This document shows, one piece after another, positions 18,990 through 29,017 of a DNA stretch of 56,031 bases. Where the stretch lies: NCBI GenBank assembly GCA_003458705.1, contig QRVH01000018.1:1-56031 (forward strand). The letters run 5' to 3'. This DNA is from Eubacterium sp. AF22-9. Lineage in GTDB: Bacteria; Bacillota; Clostridia; Lachnospirales; Lachnospiraceae. The position numbers were made by a program, and so were the translations under genes. The notes below the pieces were generated by a model. That model did not search any database and was not told the origin of the DNA. It saw only the letters and a program-made list of their open reading frames with translations. Position 1 is the first letter of the stretch. The number at the start of each line of letters is the position of its first letter.

Positions 18990-19589
18990 TTATTTTTTAA
19001 ATTCCGGGTTATATGCATAGAAATTCTTAGAATCCAACTTGCTCTGTATAATCGACATAGCTTCTCCGAATCTCTGGAAATGCACAACCTCTCTTTCTCT
19101 TAGGAACTTCAGCGGTTCATACACATCCGGATCATCACGGCAGAGTCTTAACAGATTATCATAAGTACTCCTTGCTTTCTGCTCGGCTGCCATATCCTCT
19201 GCAATATCAGTTATTGCATCCCCCTTTGACTGGAATTCAATTGCGCAGAAAGGTACACCTCCTGCAGCCTGCGGCCATACTCCAACCGTATGATCAACAT
19301 AATATGCCTCAAACGGAGTTCCTTTTATCTGTTCCATTGTAAGATTTCTTGTAAGCTGATGAACCATTGTACTAACCATTTCAAGATGGCCAAGTTCTTC
19401 CGTGCCTATATCAGTCAGCAATCCGGCAACCTCCCTGTATGGCATGGAATATCTCTGTGAAAGATATCTCATTGATGCTCCAAGCTCACCATCTGGTCCA
19501 CCATACTGCGAAATAATCATTGCCGCCAGTGTTGGATTACAATTCTTTATATTAATCGGGTACTGAAGTCTCTTCTCATAATTCCACAT
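18990..19589 (-). CDS. cotJC: Spore coat protein CotJC (manganese-catalase-like)
   Basis: 199 residues beginning MWNYEKRLQYPI, typical of CotJC. The ferritin-like fold of manganese catalases is shown by EELGHLEM, the Glu/His metal-ligand region, and AAEQKARSTYDNLL. In B. subtilis CotJC is a spore-coat protein made in the mother cell. The ATG at 19589 has GGGAGG; a longer frame to 19652 overlaps cotJB and lacks a site. The cotJB stop overlaps the ribosome-binding region, so the genes are probably coupled. Confidence 0.93.
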   Translation of the reverse strand: MWNYEKRLQYPINIKNCNPTLAAMIISQYGGPDGELGASMRYLSQRYSMPYREVAGLLTDIGTEELGHLEMVSTMVHQLTRNLTMEQIKGTPFEAYYVDHTVGVWPQAAGGVPFCAIEFQSKGDAITDIAEDMAAEQKARSTYDNLLRLCRDDPDVYEPLKFLREREVVHFQRFGEAMSIIQSKLDSKNFYAYNPEFKK

Positions 19590-19590
19590 A

Positions 19591-19869
19591 TCACATACCT
19601 CCCTTGTATTCCCATGGCATAGGTGTTGCCACCCACATCCAGTAGTTGTCATTTACCATATATTCCATGCTGAGAGGTCCATAATAATCTGAATATTTTT
19701 TCATAAACTGTACATATTTATCCTTAATCTCTGCATAATATTCAATAGCTGCAGCATCATCCGGATGGGTATCAAGATAAAGCATAGTTTCAACAAGTGC
19801 AAAGCCAAGTTCATAAATATTCTTCATAATCATAGCTTTTTCATTTCTAATATTATTACAACAATTCAT
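19591..19869 (-). CDS. cotJB: Spore coat protein CotJB
   Basis: 92 residues. The ELGFALVETMLYLDTHPDD and YYGPLS...WPWEYKGGM-type elements (TPMPWEYKGGM) are characteristic of CotJB, a small protein needed with CotJA for coat assembly of CotJC. AGGAGG lies before the ATG, which overlaps the cotJA stop (ATGA). Confidence 0.92.
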   Translation of the reverse strand: MNCCNNIRNEKAMIMKNIYELGFALVETMLYLDTHPDDAAAIEYYAEIKDKYVQFMKKYSDYYGPLSMEYMVNDNYWMWVATPMPWEYKGGM

Positions 19870-20006
19870 GACCTGCCTCCTGTAAATGGTTTATCAAGTA
19901 CAGGAAACATAGTTCCCCGCATAATTGCCCGCGAAGGCTCATATAATTCATCCCAACGCTGCCACGGTACATAGCACATCGCCGGAACCTGTTGTGTCAT
20001 CATCAT
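19866..20006 (-). CDS. cotJA: Spore coat-associated protein CotJA
   Basis: 46 residues, read directly from the minus strand: it opens MMMTQQVPAMCYVPWQRW and contains YEPSRAIMRGTMFPVLDKPF, a clear CotJA signature. Three ATGs in a row begin the gene; the first is nine bases from GGAG. The stop overlaps the cotJB start (ATGA). That GGAG is part of the 3' arm of the hairpin at 20012-20050, so translation may depend on that structure opening. Confidence 0.9.
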   Translation of the reverse strand: MMMTQQVPAMCYVPWQRWDELYEPSRAIMRGTMFPVLDKPFTGGRS

Positions 20007-20011
20007 AAAAT

Positions 20012-20050
20012 AAGCTCCATATACATGTATCACTACAGTATATGGAGCTT
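20012..20050 (-). promoter_or_regulatory. Hairpin masking the cotJA ribosome-binding site
   Basis: A perfect 13-bp stem (20012-20024 with 20038-20050, 13-base loop) lies just before cotJA. The arm nearer the gene contains GGAG, its likely ribosome-binding site. It could be a weak terminator of the preceding map gene, but the tract after it has only four T in a row (TTATTTT). Confidence 0.75.
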
Positions 20051-20060
20051 TTCACTTATT

Positions 20061-20068
20061 GTTGTATG
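20061..20068 (-). promoter_or_regulatory. Possible sigma-E -10 element for cotJABC
   Basis: CATACAAC on the minus strand resembles the sporulation sigma-E -10 consensus (CATACAnT). cotJ is sigma-E controlled in B. subtilis. The -35 region is not convincing. Confidence 0.35.
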
Positions 20069-20115
20069 TCCTGTCAAGATATATGATGCTGTGTTTTTAT
20101 ATAGCAGCATATGTC

Positions 20116-20988
20116 TTAATAGGACATAACCTCATATCCGTCCTCAGTCACATGAACCATTATTTCCCACTGTGCTGAGTACGAATCGTCATCTGTATAT
20201 ATTGTCCAGTTGTTGCCCTCGTCTATATATATGTCTGGAAGACCCGCATTTATCATTGGCTCAATTGTGAATACCATGCCAGGTGCCATGACCATTCCTG
20301 TTCCCTTCTTAATTACATAGCTTACAAATGGAGTTTCGTGAAATTCCAGACCTATTCCATGTCCACCAACTTCTCTTACTACTGAATATCCATTAGCCTT
20401 TGCATGTTCATTGATTGCAGCCGCAACATCTCCAAGATGTCCCCATGGCTTAACCTGTGCAAGACCTAACTCAACACATTCTTTTGCAACATCCACCAGT
20501 TTCTTATGTTCTGGTGCAACATTACCTATACAGAACATTCTTGATGAATCTGAAAAATATCCGTTTAATATCGTTGAACAGTCAACATTAATTATATCAC
20601 CATCAAGAAGCTGGATATTCTTAGATGGTATTCCATGACATACCTGCTCATTAATTGAAGTACACACACTCTTTGGAAATCCTTCGTAATTAAGTGGTGC
20701 AGGTATTCCACCCATCTCGGTTGTTTTCTGGTATACCAAATCATCTATATCCTGAGTTGTCATTCCTGCATGAATATTCTCTGCAACATAATCAAGCACA
20801 GCAATATTAATCTTGCTGCTTTCTCTCATTCCTGCAAGCTGTTCTTCATTCTTGATAATATTTCTTGGTGGTACCTTATGAAACTTTCTCTTGAAATTAT
20901 CTAATTTTCTGTCAAATTCCATGTGACAGTCACAATATTTTTTCCCACTGTTACACCAGCAGGGATCTTCTTTTCGTAATGCTTTCAT
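20116..20988 (-). CDS. map: Methionine aminopeptidase, type I, with N-terminal zinc-finger-like extension
   Basis: 290 residues. The enzyme removes the initiator methionine from new proteins. Metal ligands are visible in order: D in INVDCST, D in SDSSRMF, H in GGHGIGLEFHE, E in FTIEPM and E in QWEIMV. The first about 25 residues (DPCWCNSGKKYCDCH) form a SEC-C-like zinc-binding extension found in a subset of Firmicutes enzymes. The ATG at 20988 is placed better after GGAG than the GTG one codon earlier. It follows the pyrophosphatase by about 20 bases. Confidence 0.95.
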   Translation of the reverse strand: MKALRKEDPCWCNSGKKYCDCHMEFDRKLDNFKRKFHKVPPRNIIKNEEQLAGMRESSKINIAVLDYVAENIHAGMTTQDIDDLVYQKTTEMGGIPAPLNYEGFPKSVCTSINEQVCHGIPSKNIQLLDGDIINVDCSTILNGYFSDSSRMFCIGNVAPEHKKLVDVAKECVELGLAQVKPWGHLGDVAAAINEHAKANGYSVVREVGGHGIGLEFHETPFVSYVIKKGTGMVMAPGMVFTIEPMINAGLPDIYIDEGNNWTIYTDDDSYSAQWEIMVHVTEDGYEVMSY

Positions 20989-21006
20989 CACTATTCTCCA
21001 TTTTCT

Positions 21007-22668
21007 CTACTGCTCCATAGCTTCCATAATGGCTGGGAGGAACTGTTTCTTTCTTGAAACAACATTCTTTAGTATATATGTATCCTGCTGTTTGTCAACT
21101 CCAAATGCCAGCGACATTATTGTATCCGCATTTTTACCTGAACACAGTACATAAGAGCATTCCGTTGATATATCTGTCATAAGAAAATATACTACATCAA
21201 GCCCGCCATCGCCTGTTACTGTATCTATAAACGGCACTTCCTTTGCTTTTATCTTCTCTATATCCTCTGGTCCCATTGCATTAACCTGACCCACACCTAC
21301 AGTAACATCATTAATCGCGAACTTCTTAAAATCCTGATAGAATATTTCTCTGTCTGTCTTTTCATCAAGATTACTTCCAGCTCCAAACATTTGTCTTCCG
21401 TACACTTCAGGGTCAATTCCTGCAATATCAGCAAGCTCCATTGCCGCTTCTATATCATCAGATGTACATGTAGGTGATTTGAATATTAATGTATCTGATA
21501 TAATCGCTGAACACATCAGTCCGGCTATGACAGGCTCTATATTAATTCCTGCCTCCTGATACATCTTATAAATAATTGTTCCTGTACAGCCAAGAGGCTG
21601 GTTTCTGAAAAATACAGGTGTGATAGTCTGTATAGGTCCTAATCTGTGATGATCAATTATCTCAAGAATCTCTGTATCTTCAATTCCATTGACTGCCTGG
21701 TTCTTCTCATTGTGGTCAACAAGAATAACTTTCTTTCTGCCTGAACGGAGAAGATTTCTTCTTGAGATAGTTCCTACATAATTACCATTTTCATCCTCAA
21801 TAGGGAAATCCCTGAACCTTTTCTTAGTCATTATTTCCTGAATATCTTCAACATAATCAGTTGTCTTAAAGCATACAATCCTGTCTCTTGGTGTCATAAA
21901 GAATCCAACCGGAATTGCCTGATTCATAAGCCTTGCAACAGTATATGTATCATAATCAGTTTCAATAATAATACAGTTATGGCTCTTTGCAATCTTCGCA
22001 ATTGTATTGGATACCTTTGCTCCCTCACATATTATAAGGCATTTCGCCTCCATCTCTATTGCACAGAGCTGTGATTCGTATCTGTTACCAAGAATTACAA
22101 TATCCCCTTCATCAATCATGCTCTCCATCATATCAGGATTAGCCGCTGCAATAAGCATCTTTCCTTTGTCAAATACCTCACTTTCATCACCCGTGATTAC
22201 TCTTCCCCCAAGTGTTTCAACAATATTAGCAAAACTTGTCTTGGCATTTGACAATACTCTGTTATCAAATGTTTCAAAATACGATTTGGCAATGTCATCA
22301 ATTGAAACAAGACCTGTAAGTTTTCTGCCTTCTGTAATAGGAAGTGTTACAACATTAAGCGAATCCATCAATTTCCACGCATTGCGCACTGAAATCTCAC
22401 TGTCTATTCCCTCTGTATGCCTTATCTCTATATTCATTACCTGTGGACGTACATCTTTAATATATTCCGGTGCCTCTACACCGAATCTGTTCAGTACAAA
22501 ATGAGTTTCCTCATTAAGATGCCCCGCCCGCTTAGGCACATAATTATCTGTTCCAGTTATCTTATTCTTTAAATCCGCATAACATATTGCCGAACATATT
22601 GAATCTGTGTCAGGATTTTTATGACCTATAACCATAATTTCCTTCTCTTTTTCTTTATATCCTTCCAT
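21007..22668 (-). CDS. Manganese-dependent inorganic pyrophosphatase with CBS and DRTGG domains
   Basis: 553 residues. The DHH-type family II pyrophosphatase motifs are split: HKNPDTDS at the N-terminus, then VDHNE, IDHH and SDT after an insert of about 250 residues. The insert contains two CBS halves flanking a DRTGG domain, the plan of nucleotide-regulated CBS-pyrophosphatases controlled by AMP/ADP and ApnA. It drives biosynthesis by hydrolysing PPi. An internal ATG at 22635, just before VIGHKNP and after AAGGAA, could be the true start. Confidence 0.93.
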   Translation of the reverse strand: MEGYKEKEKEIMVIGHKNPDTDSICSAICYADLKNKITGTDNYVPKRAGHLNEETHFVLNRFGVEAPEYIKDVRPQVMNIEIRHTEGIDSEISVRNAWKLMDSLNVVTLPITEGRKLTGLVSIDDIAKSYFETFDNRVLSNAKTSFANIVETLGGRVITGDESEVFDKGKMLIAAANPDMMESMIDEGDIVILGNRYESQLCAIEMEAKCLIICEGAKVSNTIAKIAKSHNCIIIETDYDTYTVARLMNQAIPVGFFMTPRDRIVCFKTTDYVEDIQEIMTKKRFRDFPIEDENGNYVGTISRRNLLRSGRKKVILVDHNEKNQAVNGIEDTEILEIIDHHRLGPIQTITPVFFRNQPLGCTGTIIYKMYQEAGINIEPVIAGLMCSAIISDTLIFKSPTCTSDDIEAAMELADIAGIDPEVYGRQMFGAGSNLDEKTDREIFYQDFKKFAINDVTVGVGQVNAMGPEDIEKIKAKEVPFIDTVTGDGGLDVVYFLMTDISTECSYVLCSGKNADTIMSLAFGVDKQQDTYILKNVVSRKKQFLPAIMEAMEQ

Positions 22669-22730
22669 ACTCTGTCTGCAATCTCCTTATAATTATCTAA
22701 ACCTGATTGTTCGTTCTTACATTAAAATAA

Positions 22731-22756
22731 GTCTCCTATGTTGTACCATAGGAGAC
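22731..22756 (-). terminator. Rho-independent terminator of the chemoreceptor gene
   Basis: GTCTCCTATG and CATAGGAGAC form a ten-base stem with a six-base loop on the minus strand, followed by TTATTTTAATG. It lies 13 bases after the chemoreceptor stop. Confidence 0.85.
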
Positions 22757-22768
22757 CATTTACTTCAA

Positions 22769-24196
22769 TTACTTTCTGAATGTTACTGTTTCTGTTTCAT
22801 CAGTATAGCCAATTGTTCTCATATAGCTCTTGAAATCCTCAATCTTATTGCTATATACACCATATGCATCATAGCACTTCTGGAAGTATTCAAGTGCAAG
22901 TTCTACATTACCAGACTCCTTGGCATTCCAAGAATCAACAGCACATTTATGAATCTGTCTGTGTGCTGCATCAAGATCCTTAAACTGTCTGCTTCCTGTA
23001 ATACGAGTATCAGTCTGTGCTTTCATCCACTTACCAAGCTTACAGCTATCTGGATTATTAAGCTGCGTAACCTTAAGAGATTCAAATCCAACAGCATTAT
23101 TATATACTCTCCACATAAGGATAAAGTGGTCAATCTGAAATATTCTTATCATATCCTGAGTTGTAACATTAGAGAATGATCTGAACATATCACTTCTTGC
23201 AGTATCGATATATCTGCCAATCTTATAGATATGAGTACCTGTAGCCATACAGTTATCAGATAACTTATCATAGCTCGCTGCAATACTGTCTACCTGCTTG
23301 GCAAATTCTGTTGTAATAGATGACTGTGTATCAATATCTGCGAATATTCCGTTAACAGCATCATTAATTGCAACCATCTGGTTATTCATTCTTTCAATAT
23401 CTGAAAGTGATTCTTCAACCTTTGAATTACCTTCTGAAAGCTTAACAGTTGTCTCATCCATGGATATCGCAAGTCTTCCAATATCATCATTGAGTTCCCT
23501 CACATAATTAACAATATCATCAGCAGATTCTGATGTACTGCTTGATAACTGTCTTACCTGGTCAGCAACGACTGCAAAACCTTTTCCTGCCTCTCCAGCT
23601 CTTGCAGCCTCAATAGAAGCATTAAGAGCTAACAGATTGCTCTGGCTTGCAACCTTCTTAACAATATCAACAATCTCTCCAATCTTATGTATCTTATCCT
23701 GGAATTCCTGTACCTGTCTGTTAATATCAGCAATCTTTTCTGATGATTCATTAACAACCTTAATACTCTCATTCATATTAGCTGTACTGTTCTGTGTAGT
23801 AGCAAGCATCTCATGTGTATTGTCCTTAATATCAGCCATGGCAACATTAATGTGGTTGATAGATTCTTCAAGATTATGTCCTGACTCTCCCATAGCACCA
23901 ATAGCCTGAGCCTGTGACTGTACCTCATCCATCATATTCTTGACATATGAATTATCACCAATTGACTCCATAGCCTCATTAAGTCTCATTACGAAATTAT
24001 TATTGAATCTCTTATAAGTCTCAACAACTTCATTAAACTTATTGGCAACCTCAGGATTTTCAAAAAATGTTGTATCAGCCGGTGAGTCACCTGTCTGCGA
24101 TATCTCACCAGATATTATCTTATCAAATACATCAAGCAATGTATTCAAATCATTACCTGACGCTGCTTTAGCTGTTGTTTTATTCTTTCTAAACAT
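22769..24196 (-). CDS. Soluble methyl-accepting chemotaxis protein with CZB zinc-binding domain
   Basis: 475 residues, no membrane segment. A long coiled coil carries the chemoreceptor hairpin tip with [20 protein letters not shown], which contacts CheA and CheW. The C-terminal about 110 residues are a chemoreceptor zinc-binding (CZB) domain: H and W in [18 protein letters not shown], and two histidines in [11 protein letters not shown] domains sense zinc or its oxidation by HOCl. It is a single gene with its own promoter and terminator. Confidence 0.92.
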   Translation of the reverse strand: MFRKNKTTAKAASGNDLNTLLDVFDKIISGEISQTGDSPADTTFFENPEVANKFNEVVETYKRFNNNFVMRLNEAMESIGDNSYVKNMMDEVQSQAQAIGAMGESGHNLEESINHINVAMADIKDNTHEMLATTQNSTANMNESIKVVNESSEKIADINRQVQEFQDKIHKIGEIVDIVKKVASQSNLLALNASIEAARAGEAGKGFAVVADQVRQLSSSTSESADDIVNYVRELNDDIGRLAISMDETTVKLSEGNSKVEESLSDIERMNNQMVAINDAVNGIFADIDTQSSITTEFAKQVDSIAASYDKLSDNCMATGTHIYKIGRYIDTARSDMFRSFSNVTTQDMIRIFQIDHFILMWRVYNNAVGFESLKVTQLNNPDSCKLGKWMKAQTDTRITGSRQFKDLDAAHRQIHKCAVDSWNAKESGNVELALEYFQKCYDAYGVYSNKIEDFKSYMRTIGYTDETETVTFRK

Positions 24197-24247
24197 AACG
24201 CGCCTCCATATACAGATATTTAATTATGCACACTGTAATTTTTTATT

Positions 24248-24277
24248 ATAATACCATAATCCCTCATTAAATGACAA
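24248..24277 (-). promoter_or_regulatory. Predicted promoter for the chemoreceptor gene
   Basis: TTGTCA (24277-24272) and TATTAT (24253-24248), 18-base spacer, minus strand. No sigma-28 type flagellar promoter is seen instead. Confidence 0.5.
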
Positions 24278-24356
24278 TCTTTTTATTATTTTTGTGGAAC
24301 AAAAATACAGAAAAATAATACTATAACAATAAAAGCAGCTACAATGGAGAATTTCA

Positions 24357-25379
24357 TTGAAACATATCAGAAAATATATATCATTATTAATTACCATGAC
24401 CATCATATTAATCACAGCATTTCCACTGACAGCATGTAACAAAGATACAACTGACAATTCTGCTAAAAAAATCACTCTCTGCGAAGTTACTCACTCTATA
24501 TTTTATGCACCACAATATGTTGCCATTGAAAATGGATATTTTGCAGACGAGGGGCTTGAGCTTACGGTAACTAACGGATTCGGTGCTGACAAGGTAATGA
24601 CAGCCCTGATATCCGGTGATGCAGATATTGGATTCATGGGTTCTGAATCATCTATCTATGTATATGCCGAAGGCTCTGAAGACTATGCTGTCAACTTCGC
24701 CGGACTTACACAGCGTGCCGGCAATTTCCTTGTCGGAAGGGAAACCAATGATAATTTTGACTGGGCTGAACTCAAAGGAAAAACTGTTATCGGAGGAAGA
24801 GCCGGCGGCATGCCCCAGATGTTATTTGAATATATTCTGAAAAAGAATAACATTGATCCTGAAACAGACCTTGAAATCCTTCAAAATGTTGATTTTGGTT
24901 CAACATCTGCAGCATTCACATCGGGAATAGGTGATTACACAGTTGAATTTGAGCCTTCTGCGACTTTACTCGAACAGCAGAGTGAAGGCCATGTTATCGC
25001 CTCACTCGGTGTAGAAAGTGGCTATGTTCCTTACACAGCATACTGTGCAAAGAAAAGCTATATTCAGAAGAATCCTGATGTAATCCAGAAATTCACTAAT
25101 GCTACACAGAAGGGTCTTGATTATGTCAATACACATTCATCAGCAGAAATTGCGGCCATCATTGCACCTCAGTTTAAAGAAACCGATATTGCAACAATAA
25201 CCGCAATTGTTGAAAGATATAAATCACAGGATACATGGAAAACCTCCACTGTATTCACCGAAGACAGCTTTAATCTGTTACAGGACATTCTTACGCAGGC
25301 TGGCGAGCTTAAATCTCGAGTTCCTTACAGCAGTCTTGTAACAACTGAATACTCTGAAAAAGCTCTAAATAAGCAGTAA
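24357..25379 (+). CDS. ABC transporter substrate-binding lipoprotein (NMT1/THI5/SsuA-like)
   Basis: 340 residues. A signal peptide with lipobox LTAC is followed by a periplasmic-binding-protein fold of the NMT1/THI5/SsuA class: APQYVAIENGYFADEGL at the first lobe, then ALISGDADIGFMGSE. Members bind thiamine precursors, alkanesulfonates, nitrate or riboflavin precursors. No permease or ATPase gene lies nearby, so partners are elsewhere. The TTG start at 24357 follows GGAGAATTTCA. It converges on the P-type ATPase with only 15 bases between. Confidence 0.85.
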   Translation: MKHIRKYISLLITMTIILITAFPLTACNKDTTDNSAKKITLCEVTHSIFYAPQYVAIENGYFADEGLELTVTNGFGADKVMTALISGDADIGFMGSESSIYVYAEGSEDYAVNFAGLTQRAGNFLVGRETNDNFDWAELKGKTVIGGRAGGMPQMLFEYILKKNNIDPETDLEILQNVDFGSTSAAFTSGIGDYTVEFEPSATLLEQQSEGHVIASLGVESGYVPYTAYCAKKSYIQKNPDVIQKFTNATQKGLDYVNTHSSAEIAAIIAPQFKETDIATITAIVERYKSQDTWKTSTVFTEDSFNLLQDILTQAGELKSRVPYSSLVTTEYSEKALNKQ

Positions 25380-25394
25380 TACATTTCTAATATA

Positions 25395-27768
25395 TCATCC
25401 TTTTAGCAGGTGTCTGAAATGACGGTTATGGTTCTCAAGGAAATCTATCAGCCATGCCGTCATCCTGCATACATATCTGTACAAAGGTATCGACAGAATC
25501 ATCATTATTATCGTAAGATTTCTTGTAAGACCTTTAAGAACAACCATTGCAAACAACGGTCTTAAGAATATCATTGAAAATACTATTCCGCCTGCCATTG
25601 CAATACACACTATAACTCTTATCATATCAAACGGCATACATACTCTGACAAGTGCCGCCATGCCTACCGTCAGAAGCACAAGCGTTGCTGCGGTTGCTGT
25701 CTGTTCATGAGCAAGTCCGGTAAAGTTTCCGTATATCGTTACAATAGTAACTACAATAAAATCTGTAATTCCCGTTGGCAGGGCTTTAAGTACAACATTA
25801 AGAAGAAAATCTCCTTTAATCAGACTTTTATTAGGCTGTAACGCCAGAAAGAAAGCAGGTATTCCTATTGTAAATATACCCAGAAATGATAACTGTGTCG
25901 GATATAATGGATACAGATTAACTGATATAAGCGTAAATATCGTAAGCAGCATTGAAAATATATTCTTTGCAAGAAACAGCGATGCTGAACGCTTAATATT
26001 ATTAACTACTCTTCTTCCTTCTCCAACAACATCTGGCATCTTTGAAAAATCAGAGTCCAAAAGAACTATCTGCGCGGCATTGCTTGCAGCATCACTTCCT
26101 GATGCCATTGCAACACTACAGTCAGCACATTTTAATGCAAGTACATCATTGACTCCGTCACCTGTCATGGCAACAACATTTCCTGCCGCCTTAAACGCCT
26201 CAATAATTTTTTTCTTCTGTTCCGGTATAACTCTTCCGAAAACAGTATATTTCTCTACTGCCTGTGTTATATCATCATCCGTCTTCAAAGTTGTCGCATC
26301 TACATAATGGGTTGCATTCTCAATTCCTGCTTTTATTGCAACCCTTGAGGCAGTTACAGGATTATCACCTGATATAACCTTGATAGCAACTCCCTGCTGT
26401 TTAAAGTATTCAAATGTATCTTTTGCTGTTTCTCTTATCTCATTCTCAAGTATTATGAAAGCCATCGGGGTTATTGCTCTTGTGACAGCCTCCCCTGTTA
26501 TTTCTTCATTAGCCTTCCCAAAAACAACTATTCGCTCCCCATTACCGGAATACTTATCAATAATTTTCTTATAATCAGGATATGACTCAAGAAGCAGATA
26601 CTCAGGTGCTCCTAACAGATACACATCCCTCCCATATCTCGCCCCGCTGTACTTGTTCTGGGATGAAAACGGAAATACTTGATCACATTCTTTTTCTTCG
26701 TTTACCCCATAATATTTATGTATTGCTTCCATAGTTGCATTATCAGAACCGATTGCTCCAACAACATTTTTAATAATCCTGTCCACACCATGACTATCAA
26801 CTGTTTCTCCACTATCAGCATTATAATCAAGTATCTCAACATGAGTTACTGACATGTCCGGTTTTGTTATTGTTCCCGTCTTATCAACACACAGAACATT
26901 TACTCTCGCAAGCGTTTCAACACAGTTCATTTCATGTACAAGTACACTTTTCTTTCCAAGTCTCATAACGCTTACCACAAGTGCAACGCTGGCAAGAAGA
27001 TAAAGTCCCTCTGGAATCATGCCTACCAGCGAGGCAACCATTGAATCAATGCTTCCCTTAATTGTACTGCCAACAGCGAATCTGCTCTGTAAAAATAAAC
27101 CTATTCCTATCGGTATAATAAGCACTCCAATCGTTTTTACAAGTTTATCAAGAGATTCCATCATATCTGTCTTCTGCTTTTTACGTCCTGCTTTAGCTTC
27201 AATTGCAAGCTTTGCAGCATATGCATCCAGACCAACATTTGTAAGAACTGCCTTACATTCTCCCGAAACAATAAAACTGCCGGAGAGTAATATATCCCCG
27301 GCATTCTTAACAACTTCATCAGACTCACCGGTAACTAAAGATTCGTTCACACGCACGAATCCATCCACAAGGATTGCATCTGCACTCAGCTGGTTGCCAG
27401 CTGAGAACACGCACAAATCCCCCTTTACCAAAGTCTCTGAATCTATAGTATGCAATTGTCCATCTCTTATAACCGATGTCTTAGGTGCATTAACAACCGT
27501 AAGCTTATCAAGGACTTTCTTTGCTCTTATCTCCTGAATTATTCCAATAAGCATATTGGATACTATTACAGGCAGAAATGTCATATTGTTATATGATCTT
27601 ACCAATGCCAGAAGCACAGCAAACACAGCAAATATAAGGTTAAAATATGTGAAAACATTACCCGCAACAATCTGACCAATAGTCTTAGACTGCTTTCCAA
27701 CAGAGACATTGACCTTGCCCTCTAATGTTAATTTTTCTACCTCTTTTGCTGAAAGTCCCTTTTAACAT
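25395..27768 (-). CDS. P-type cation ATPase (CtpE-like), frameshifted at codon 3
   Basis: The continuous frame starts only at a GTG at 27626 (743 residues), but family-like sequence (GLSAKEVEKLTLEGKVN) continues upstream in the same frame to 27756. An ATG at 27768-27766 overlapping the upstream stop (TGATG) would start it at once if the run of four A after it had three. Motifs: TGES, the MIPEGLYLLAS helix, phosphorylation site VDKTGTITKPD, and GDGVND. The order resembles Mycobacterium CtpE, a calcium-linked ATPase; the ion here is a guess. Either a sequencing indel or a broken gene. Confidence 0.85.
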
Positions 27769-28610
27769 CAGTCATTTGAATATGTTATCTCCTTCATAAC
27801 AAACTGTTTAATAAAGAATACTGCACCTGCTACAACAACAAGTTTTATTGTAAACAGAACAATTATATTTACAAGTGAAAATGGATTATACATCTGGAAC
27901 AGTATAATTGAAACAAACTGTACTATCATTCCATAATATGCAAACATATAATTAACCTGCTTCTTCGCTACACCATACATCATTATAAACAGCATAACAT
28001 TAAGTACTATATCAAGCACTGCTGATAATCCCATAAGCAGCCATAATATTTCTGGCGAATTAAAAAGCTGTGAAAGATTTGATGTATACTCTGTCATAAT
28101 ATTTTCTGATGATATACCACTTGCCAGCATGTCTTCAATAACCTTTTCAAGTCCGCTTGATGATATTGCCTGAGCATATACATAAAATGACAGCAGCGAC
28201 AATCCATACATTACCACAGCATCACCAAGAGCAATTCCTGTTCCTGCCAGAATAACATCACCTTCACGGTCATATTTCCCAAGCATAAGCTTTGTTGCAA
28301 ACCATCTTGCAATTCCAAGTCCTACTGCAAACACTATATTAAATATTACAATATAAGAACTTGAATTGTATGTGAAAGCCTGGTCAACACTTGGTATTAA
28401 TCTGATCACACTCATAAACATCTGTGAAAACATAAATCCAAATACCACATATGCAAGTAATCCAAGAAGCATAGGAATTACTCTTCCTTTCCATCTCTTG
28501 GCTGTAATAATTATGAGTACAATGAGAACCGATAAAACAAGTATAACACCTGCCATCATCATGCTTACCGTTCCCTGATTCACCGTCTGGCTAAAATCAA
28601 TATTTTCCAT
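27768..28610 (-). CDS. Multi-pass membrane protein (YhfC-like?)
   Basis: 280 residues with about seven hydrophobic segments. The middle (GIARWFATKLMLGK then GTGIALGDAVVMYG) vaguely recalls the YhfC/CPBP intramembrane protease family, but the expected Glu-Glu and His motifs are not present, so protease function is not supported. GGAGG precedes the ATG. Its stop overlaps the likely ATPase start (TGATG), suggesting translational coupling and a joint role at the membrane. Confidence 0.55.
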   Translation of the reverse strand: MENIDFSQTVNQGTVSMMMAGVILVLSVLIVLIIITAKRWKGRVIPMLLGLLAYVVFGFMFSQMFMSVIRLIPSVDQAFTYNSSSYIVIFNIVFAVGLGIARWFATKLMLGKYDREGDVILAGTGIALGDAVVMYGLSLLSFYVYAQAISSSGLEKVIEDMLASGISSENIMTEYTSNLSQLFNSPEILWLLMGLSAVLDIVLNVMLFIMMYGVAKKQVNYMFAYYGMIVQFVSIILFQMYNPFSLVNIIVLFTIKLVVVAGAVFFIKQFVMKEITYSND

Positions 28611-28670
28611 AAAACCTCCAAATGTACGATTATTAATATATCTGTAATCAGTTATATCCTTCTAACTACG

Positions 28671-28702
28671 AAAAAAGGCGGTCCACTCCTGTTGTGACCG
28701 CC
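28671..28702 (-). terminator. Rho-independent terminator of the cold-shock gene
   Basis: GGCGGTC and GACCGCC pair across a 12-base loop, followed by six T on the minus strand. It lies 72 bases after the csp stop. Confidence 0.85.
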
Positions 28703-28773
28703 CCCATAATCCTATTGTGTTACAATATATCTTTCTATATATAATATAAAAAAGGCACACTGAAAACAACCGA

Positions 28774-28971
28774 TTATAATTTTGTTACGTTAGTAGCCTG
28801 AGGACCCTTAGCGCCTTCTATTACATCAAACTCAACCTGAGCGCCTTCCTCTAAAGACTTGAAGCCTTCCATGTTAAGTCCAGAATAATGTACGAATACA
28901 TCCTTTCCTGACTCATCACTGATAAAGCCGTAACCCTTCTGGTTGTTGAACCACTTAACTGTACCCTTCAT
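28774..28971 (-). CDS. csp: Cold-shock protein (CspA family)
   Basis: 65 residues. The OB-fold carries both RNA-binding motifs, KGYGFI (RNP1) and VFVHYS (RNP2). It binds single-stranded RNA and acts as an RNA chaperone. The ATG at 28971 has GGAGG; a longer frame to 29010 runs into the leader. A perfect-spacing promoter lies at 29018-29046, and the leader contains a small hairpin plus T8 just ahead of the ribosome-binding site. Confidence 0.96.
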   Translation of the reverse strand: MKGTVKWFNNQKGYGFISDESGKDVFVHYSGLNMEGFKSLEEGAQVEFDVIEGAKGPQATNVTKL

Positions 28972-28981
28972 TTCAAGTACC

Positions 28982-29013
28982 TCCAAAAAAAATCTTGGTG
29001 TTTGAGACACCTT
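28982..29013 (-). promoter_or_regulatory. Terminator-like hairpin in csp leader
   Basis: GGTGT-CTCAA-ACACC followed by AAGA and eight T, directly before GGAGG. Cold-shock leaders often act as RNA thermosensors; here the small stem might attenuate transcription or expose the ribosome-binding site. Confidence 0.45.
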
Positions 29014-29017
29014 ACTA

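Noticed and set aside
27768-28610. Intramembrane protease of the CPBP/YhfC type
   Set aside because: Only overall hydrophobicity and a weak central similarity; the expected catalytic Glu/His motifs are not visible.
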